Origin: Anaerotignum sp.
GTDB taxonomy: Bacteria; Bacillota; Clostridia; Lachnospirales; Anaerotignaceae
Length of the DNA stretch: 35,306 nt
Direction: 5' to 3'
Assembly (NCBI RefSeq): GCF_017483025.1
Contig: NZ_JAFUMA010000023.1
Span: forward strand, 1 to 35,306
Part shown: positions 31,545 to 35,306 of the stretch, piece by piece
Numbering within the stretch: position 1 is the first letter of the stretch
Layout of the letters: every line of letters begins with the position of its first letter
Position numbers and translations under genes: made by a program
The notes under the pieces: model-generated
The model's input: only the letters and a program-made list of their open reading frames with translations
Database searches by the model: none
Told to the model about the DNA's origin: nothing

Positions 31545-32640
31545 AACGAAATTAATGTTTGAATTCGTCCGTGGTCTGGTGGCTATTCTGATTGCCATTG
31601 CGGTGGCATTCATCCTTATTTTCCTTTCTTCCGATGATCCGGGAAAGGCTTTGGAATGTATGCTGCTTAGACCAATCATCAGCAATGGTGCATTTAATGT
31701 GAATTCCATCTTAACGATTTTGGGTCGTATGACACCTATTATTTTTACAGGCCTTGGTGTTTGTGTAATGTTCTCCGCCAACCAGTTCAACCTGGGTGGT
31801 GAAGGTACACTGATGTTGGGTGGTTTTGTAGCAGCGCTGATCGGTATTTACTGCCCTATGGCAGCTGGTCTGCATCCTGTAGTATGTATTATTGCTGCTA
31901 CAGTGGTTGGCGGTGTGGTTATGGTCATTCCCGCTATCTTGAAGGTAAAATTAAAAGTAAACGAAATGGTTTGCTCCCTGTTGCTGAACTATGTAGTTAT
32001 GTACATCATCCTGCACTTCCTGAATAATGTACTGGCTGACAGAACAAAAGGTCAGACACAGACACTGCCTTTCCAGGAAACAGCTCTGGTTGGCGACCTG
32101 GTAGCAAATTCTGAACTGACATTTGGTTTTATCATTGCACTGATCGCTACAGTGCTGACTGCACTGTTCATGTATCGCACACGTTGGGGTTATTCCATCC
32201 GTATGATCGGTATCAATGAATCCTTCTCCAAATATTCCGGTATGAAGGTTGGTGCGATCATCGTAGCGGCTCAGGTTATCGGCGGTATGCTGTCTGGTAT
32301 GGGCGGCGCTATCGAAATGCTGGGCAGATATAATACATTCCTTTGGAAAGAACTGCCCGGTTACGGCTGGACAGGCATGACAGTAGCCATCCTGGCGAAA
32401 AATAATCCTATTTTCATTCCTTTTGCAGCGTTCTTTATCGCTTACCTGAACAGAGGCTGTGAACTGATGTCCATTTACGCAGGTGTTCCTGCCGAAATGA
32501 TCGATATCATCCAGGCCGTAATCTTCCTGTTCTTCGCAGCAGAACAGTTCATGTCCAAGACAAGACAGAAACTGGTTGTTAAAGAAACAAAAGCAGAATT
32601 GAAAGAAAAGCAGCTGGCAGCGGAAGGAGGTAAGGCATAA
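31534..32640 (+). CDS. Nucleoside ABC importer permease 1 (NupP/YufP-like)
   Basis: Integral membrane protein of 368 residues with about eight to ten hydrophobic segments, of the BPD_transp_2 family that forms half of the transmembrane pore. Typical features are TIFTGLGV-like segments near the start (PIIFTGLGVCVMFSANQFNL), the GGEGTLMLGGFVAALIG stretch, NYVVMYIILHFLNN and GMLSGMGGAIEMLGRY near the EAA-like loop. The Lys/Glu-rich C-terminus is cytosolic. The ATG follows AAGGAGGG and lies inside the ATPase gene (11-base overlap); its stop TAA shares a base with the next ATG. It is therefore expressed with both neighbours, as one importer complex. Confidence 0.93.
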   Translation: MGNKTKLMFEFVRGLVAILIAIAVAFILIFLSSDDPGKALECMLLRPIISNGAFNVNSILTILGRMTPIIFTGLGVCVMFSANQFNLGGEGTLMLGGFVAALIGIYCPMAAGLHPVVCIIAATVVGGVVMVIPAILKVKLKVNEMVCSLLLNYVVMYIILHFLNNVLADRTKGQTQTLPFQETALVGDLVANSELTFGFIIALIATVLTALFMYRTRWGYSIRMIGINESFSKYSGMKVGAIIVAAQVIGGMLSGMGGAIEMLGRYNTFLWKELPGYGWTGMTVAILAKNNPIFIPFAAFFIAYLNRGCELMSIYAGVPAEMIDIIQAVIFLFFAAEQFMSKTRQKLVVKETKAELKEKQLAAEGGKA

Positions 32641-33572
32641 TGAGTACATTGATGAACATGGTCATGACAACAAGCTTCTGGTATTCTATTATCCGTATCG
32701 CTTCTCCTATCCTGTTTGCAGCCCTTGCAGCAGTGGTATCTGAAAAAGCGGGCCTTTCCAATATCGGTCTGGAAGGTACTATGGCATTTTCTGCTCTGTT
32801 CGGTGTATTGTTTGCATACTGGACAAACAGCTGGCTGGTAGGCGTAATCGGCGCATTGATCATTGGTGCTTTGCTGGGTCTGATGATCGGCTTCTTCGCA
32901 ATGAAACTGAAAACAGACATTATCCTTTGTGGTATCGCGGTCAACCTGATGGGCGGCGGTGGTACGATCTTCCTGATGTACCTGTTTACAGGTCTGAAAG
33001 GTAACACAGCCAGCCTGACAACACCTCAGATGCTGACACCCAAGATCAATATCCCCGGCTTGAGCAGTATCCCCGTTCTGGGTGATATCTTCTCCGGTCA
33101 TTCTATCCTTACATATCTGGCATTCCTGATGGTATTCCTGGTATGGGTGCTGCTGTATAAAACACCTCTGGCTCTGCAGATTCGTGCCGTTGGTGAAAAT
33201 GACCACGCTGCAGAATCCGTAGGTATCAAAGTTCTGAAAATCCAGTATATCGCACTGGGTCTGGGCGGCGCACTGGCCGGTCTGGGTGGTGCATATATGT
33301 CTATGTACTATTCTCAGAGCTTCAATACAGGTATCGTTGCCGGTCGTGGTTTCATCGCGCTGGCAGCACAGGCAATGGGTCAGGGCGAACCCGTTGGTAC
33401 TATGTTTGCTTCCCTGCTGTTCGGTCTTGCAACAGCCCTGGGTAACAAAATGGAAGGTATGCCCGGCTTCTCTTCTTATCTGGTAGCAGCTATTCCTTAT
33501 GCAGTAACGATCATTGGTCTGATCCTGTATGCACTGTCTACAATTAAGAAAGTGAAAAAAATCAAAAAATAA
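32640..33572 (+). CDS. Nucleoside ABC importer permease 2 (NupQ/YufQ-like)
   Basis: The second permease of the complex, 310 residues, with about eight membrane helices. Landmarks: SPILFAALAAVVSEKAGLSN near the N-terminus, IGLEGTMAFSALFGVLFAYW, a central LCGIAVNLMGGGGTIFLMY, and the EAA-type cytoplasmic loop around AVGENDHAAESVGIKVL that docks on the ATPase. ALGLGGALAGLGGAYMSMYY and the FIALAAQAMGQGEP motif follow, as in family members. The start codon overlaps the previous stop (TAATG). It ends 83 bases before the nucleoside hydrolase gene, with a stem-loop in the gap. Confidence 0.93.
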   Translation: MSTLMNMVMTTSFWYSIIRIASPILFAALAAVVSEKAGLSNIGLEGTMAFSALFGVLFAYWTNSWLVGVIGALIIGALLGLMIGFFAMKLKTDIILCGIAVNLMGGGGTIFLMYLFTGLKGNTASLTTPQMLTPKINIPGLSSIPVLGDIFSGHSILTYLAFLMVFLVWVLLYKTPLALQIRAVGENDHAAESVGIKVLKIQYIALGLGGALAGLGGAYMSMYYSQSFNTGIVAGRGFIALAAQAMGQGEPVGTMFASLLFGLATALGNKMEGMPGFSSYLVAAIPYAVTIIGLILYALSTIKKVKKIKK

Positions 33573-33587
33573 TCTAACGTGATATGG

Positions 33588-33622
33588 AAAAGTTGGTCGG
33601 TCTTAGGACACAACCAACTTTT
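33588..33622 (+). terminator. Stem-loop (weak terminator) between permease 2 and the nucleoside hydrolase gene
   Basis: Perfect 10-bp stem AAAAGTTGGT/ACCAACTTTT (33588-33597 with 33613-33622), 15-base loop. The T-run is only the four T of the stem, so it likely reduces rather than stops transcription into the hydrolases. Confidence 0.55.
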
Positions 33623-33655
33623 CTGATTATAAACCAAAGAATTGGAGGAATCAGA

Positions 33656-34600
33656 ATGAACAAGATCCCTATTATTCTGGATGGTGATCCGGGGCATGAT
33701 GATGCCATTGCCTGGGTGCTGGCGAATGCAAGTCCCGAACTGGACATCAAGGCAGTGACGACCTGCTGCGGTAACCAGACCATCGAAAAAACAACATATA
33801 ACGCACAGCGTATTTGTACATTGATCGATCTGCATGTGCCTACAGCGAAGGGCAGAAAACAGCCTTTGGTTTCTGCGCCCATTATTGCACCTACAGTACA
33901 TGGTGAATCTGGTTTGGATGGCCCTGCGCTGCCTGAACCTGATTTTGAATTGGTTCCTATGACAGCGGTGGAACTGATCGCAAAAACAGTGCAGGAATCT
34001 GAGGAACCCATTACATTGGTTCCCACTGGCCCTCTGACAAATATTGCGGCTTTCCTGATCTCTCATCCTGAACTGAAATTCAAAATCAAACAGATTTCTC
34101 TGATGGGCGGCGGCGTGCAGTTTGGTAACTGGACACCTGCAGCAGAATTCAACATCCTGGTTGATCCTGAAGCAGCGAAAATCGTATTTGAATCTGGTAT
34201 TCCCATCATTATGGCTGGTCTGGATGTAACAGAAAAAGCCCTGATCAAACCTTATGACTTCGAACGTATTCGCGCTCTGAACAATCCCGTTGCTAAAGTT
34301 GTTGCAGAATGGCTGGATTTCTTCTATCAGTTCCACATTAAAATGGGCTATGAAGGCGCTCCTGTACACGATGCAGTGGCAGTTGCAGCCTTGATTCATC
34401 CTGAAATTATGGATATGAGAGACTTGTATGTTGAAGTTGAAACAGAAGGTGATTTCTGTAAAGGTGCAACGGTTGCTGATTTTTATGGTTCCAAGGGCAA
34501 AGCTCCCAATGCGAAAGTCATCATGGGCATTGATAGAGATGCCTTTGCAGACCTTTTGGTAGAAGCTGCGAAATATTATGGTGAGGGGGTGGCAAAATGA
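33656..34600 (+). CDS. Inosine-uridine-preferring nucleoside hydrolase (IUNH family), first copy
   Basis: Hydrolyses the N-glycosidic bond of ribonucleosides to base plus ribose in the cytoplasm, acting on what the importer delivers. The 314 residues contain the Ca2+-binding motif ILDGDPGHDDAIAW at about 7-20. A central LVPTGPLTNIAAFLI, the SLMGGGVQFGNWTPAAEFN active-site stretch and DPEAAKIVF follow, then the late PVHDAVAVAALIHP with the catalytic or binding His and Asp. ATG 33656 follows TTGGAGGA; an in-frame TTG at 33584 lies before the stem-loop and has no ribosome binding site. Its stop overlaps the start of the next hydrolase gene (ATGA), indicating translational coupling. Substrate range (purine or pyrimidine) is not readable. 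Confidence 0.95.
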   Translation: MNKIPIILDGDPGHDDAIAWVLANASPELDIKAVTTCCGNQTIEKTTYNAQRICTLIDLHVPTAKGRKQPLVSAPIIAPTVHGESGLDGPALPEPDFELVPMTAVELIAKTVQESEEPITLVPTGPLTNIAAFLISHPELKFKIKQISLMGGGVQFGNWTPAAEFNILVDPEAAKIVFESGIPIIMAGLDVTEKALIKPYDFERIRALNNPVAKVVAEWLDFFYQFHIKMGYEGAPVHDAVAVAALIHPEIMDMRDLYVEVETEGDFCKGATVADFYGSKGKAPNAKVIMGIDRDAFADLLVEAAKYYGEGVAK

Positions 34601-35306
34601 GCAAGATTCCTGTAATCATTGACTGCGATCCCGGCGTAGATGATACTTTGGCGCTGATGCTCGCAAATCAGATAGAAAAAATTGATTTACTGGCTATCAC
34701 AACAGTAGCAGGCAATGCTCCCATCGACTATACATTTAAAAATGGCAGAAACGTAATGGATTATATTGGCGCAAATGTGCCTGTATACAGAGGGGCAGAA
34801 GGCCCTCTCATGCGTGAACTGCAGACAGCGGCACATATTCATGGTGAAGATGGCATGGGCGGCGTAGTGCTTCCTGAAAGCAAACAGCCTGTGGAAACAG
34901 AAGCAGCATGGGATGCCATCTATCGCCTGGCAAAGGAACATAAAGGCGAACTGGTTCTGATTCCTGTTGGCCCTATGACAAACATTGCCATTGCTCTGGC
35001 AAAATATGCTGACCTGAAAGATATGATCAAATATATCGTTATCATGGGCGGCGCTGCCATTGGCGGTAATGTAACTCCTTGCGCGGAATTCAATATTTAT
35101 GAAGACCCTGAAGCAGCTGAAATGATGTTTACATCCGGTATTCCTGTTTATATGTGCGGTCTGGATGTCACAATGGAAGCATATATGAGCAGAGCAGAAA
35201 TTGAAAAACTGATGGCTCTTGGCAGCAAGGAAGCGAAACTGTTCCACGATGTAGAACAGAAAGCGCTGGCCTTCTATGATATGTTGGGCAGGCCTGGCGT
35301 TGCACT
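34597..35306 (+). CDS. Inosine-uridine-preferring nucleoside hydrolase, second copy (3' truncated by window edge)
   Basis: An open frame of 236 codons runs from ATG 34597 off the right edge without a stop. It starts within the previous stop (ATGA overlap), with GAGGGGGTGG upstream. The protein is a paralogue of its neighbour: the Ca2+ motif IIDCDPGVDDTLAL at about 7-20, AITTVAGNAPIDYTFKNG, HIHGEDGMGG, LIPVGPMTNIAIAL, IMGGAAIGGNVTPCAEFNIY, DPEAAEMMF, and then FHDVEQKALAFYDM just before the edge. Two adjacent, diverged hydrolases suggest complementary substrate preferences, for example purine versus pyrimidine nucleosides. About 70-80 residues are missing, including the last active-site His region. 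Confidence 0.94.
   Translation, partial: MSKIPVIIDCDPGVDDTLALMLANQIEKIDLLAITTVAGNAPIDYTFKNGRNVMDYIGANVPVYRGAEGPLMRELQTAAHIHGEDGMGGVVLPESKQPVETEAAWDAIYRLAKEHKGELVLIPVGPMTNIAIALAKYADLKDMIKYIVIMGGAAIGGNVTPCAEFNIYEDPEAAEMMFTSGIPVYMCGLDVTMEAYMSRAEIEKLMALGSKEAKLFHDVEQKALAFYDMLGRPGVA

Noticed and set aside
29850..31790. 646-codon open frame antisense to the ABC ATPase gene
   Set aside because: It runs opposite a complete, motif-rich ATPase and has a Phe/His/Asn-rich composition typical of shadow frames.
1..35306. CRISPR arrays, insertion sequences, phage or defence genes
   Set aside because: No regularly spaced repeats, transposase, integrase or known defence motif was seen; all long frames belong to recognisable chromosomal families.

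Overview
The window reads as a chromosomal segment of a low-to-moderate GC Gram-positive anaerobe of the Clostridia, most likely Lachnospirales-like. This is an inference from strong purine-rich Shine-Dalgarno sequences, near-consensus sigma-A promoters, a T-box leader on thrS, the gene order miaB-ymcA-like-mutS-mutL-miaA, and lipoprotein boxes. I see no rRNA or tRNA gene, insertion sequence, phage gene or CRISPR array. The gene content is mostly core and housekeeping.

Layout. 1-719: 3' part of a complex I subunit 5/NuoL-like ion-translocating membrane protein. 782-3855: an operon with its own promoter, encoding an ApbE lipoprotein, a small acidic-tailed membrane protein and an SPFH-type protein with three zinc ribbons. 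3934-7284: a duplicated DUF1538 membrane protein, a tandem P-II-like protein and a CorA-type Mg2+ channel; this is the least understood block. 7340-9662: Thr T-box leader and thrS. 9664-11171: infC-rpmI-rplT with two promoters and an L20-type leader. 11183-12128: AEC-family transporter. 12283-13772: class III PLP enzyme. 13777-15030 (minus): glycerate 2-kinase. 15381-15872: YbaK/PrdX-type aminoacyl-tRNA deacylase. 15890-25253: miaB, a YlbF/YmcA-family protein, mutS, mutL, miaA and a D-Ala-D-Ala carboxypeptidase. 25261-26409 (minus): THUMP-domain rRNA methyltransferase. 26506-28291: tgt and yajC. 28567 to the right edge: a nucleoside-type ABC importer (lipoprotein, double ATPase, two permeases) followed by two nucleoside hydrolases, the second cut by the edge.

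How they work together. Translation and tRNA quality control dominate the middle: ThrRS, IF3, L35, L20, a tRNA editing hydrolase, MiaA plus MiaB (successive steps of A37 modification), Tgt (queuosine) and an rRNA methyltransferase. MutS and MutL sit between miaB and miaA and form mismatch repair. The right end is a salvage module: import of nucleosides by a BMP-type ABC system, then cleavage to base and ribose.

The points I would look at first are the DUF1538/P-II/CorA block, with an apparent CTG start, a leader stem and an intervening terminator; the class III PLP enzyme with Glu in place of the cofactor-binding Asp; the doubly anchored carboxypeptidase with an Arg-rich tail; the non-ATG infC start; and the (aromatic-x-x)5 acidic tail of the small membrane protein. 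I found no clear wholly novel defence or mobile system.
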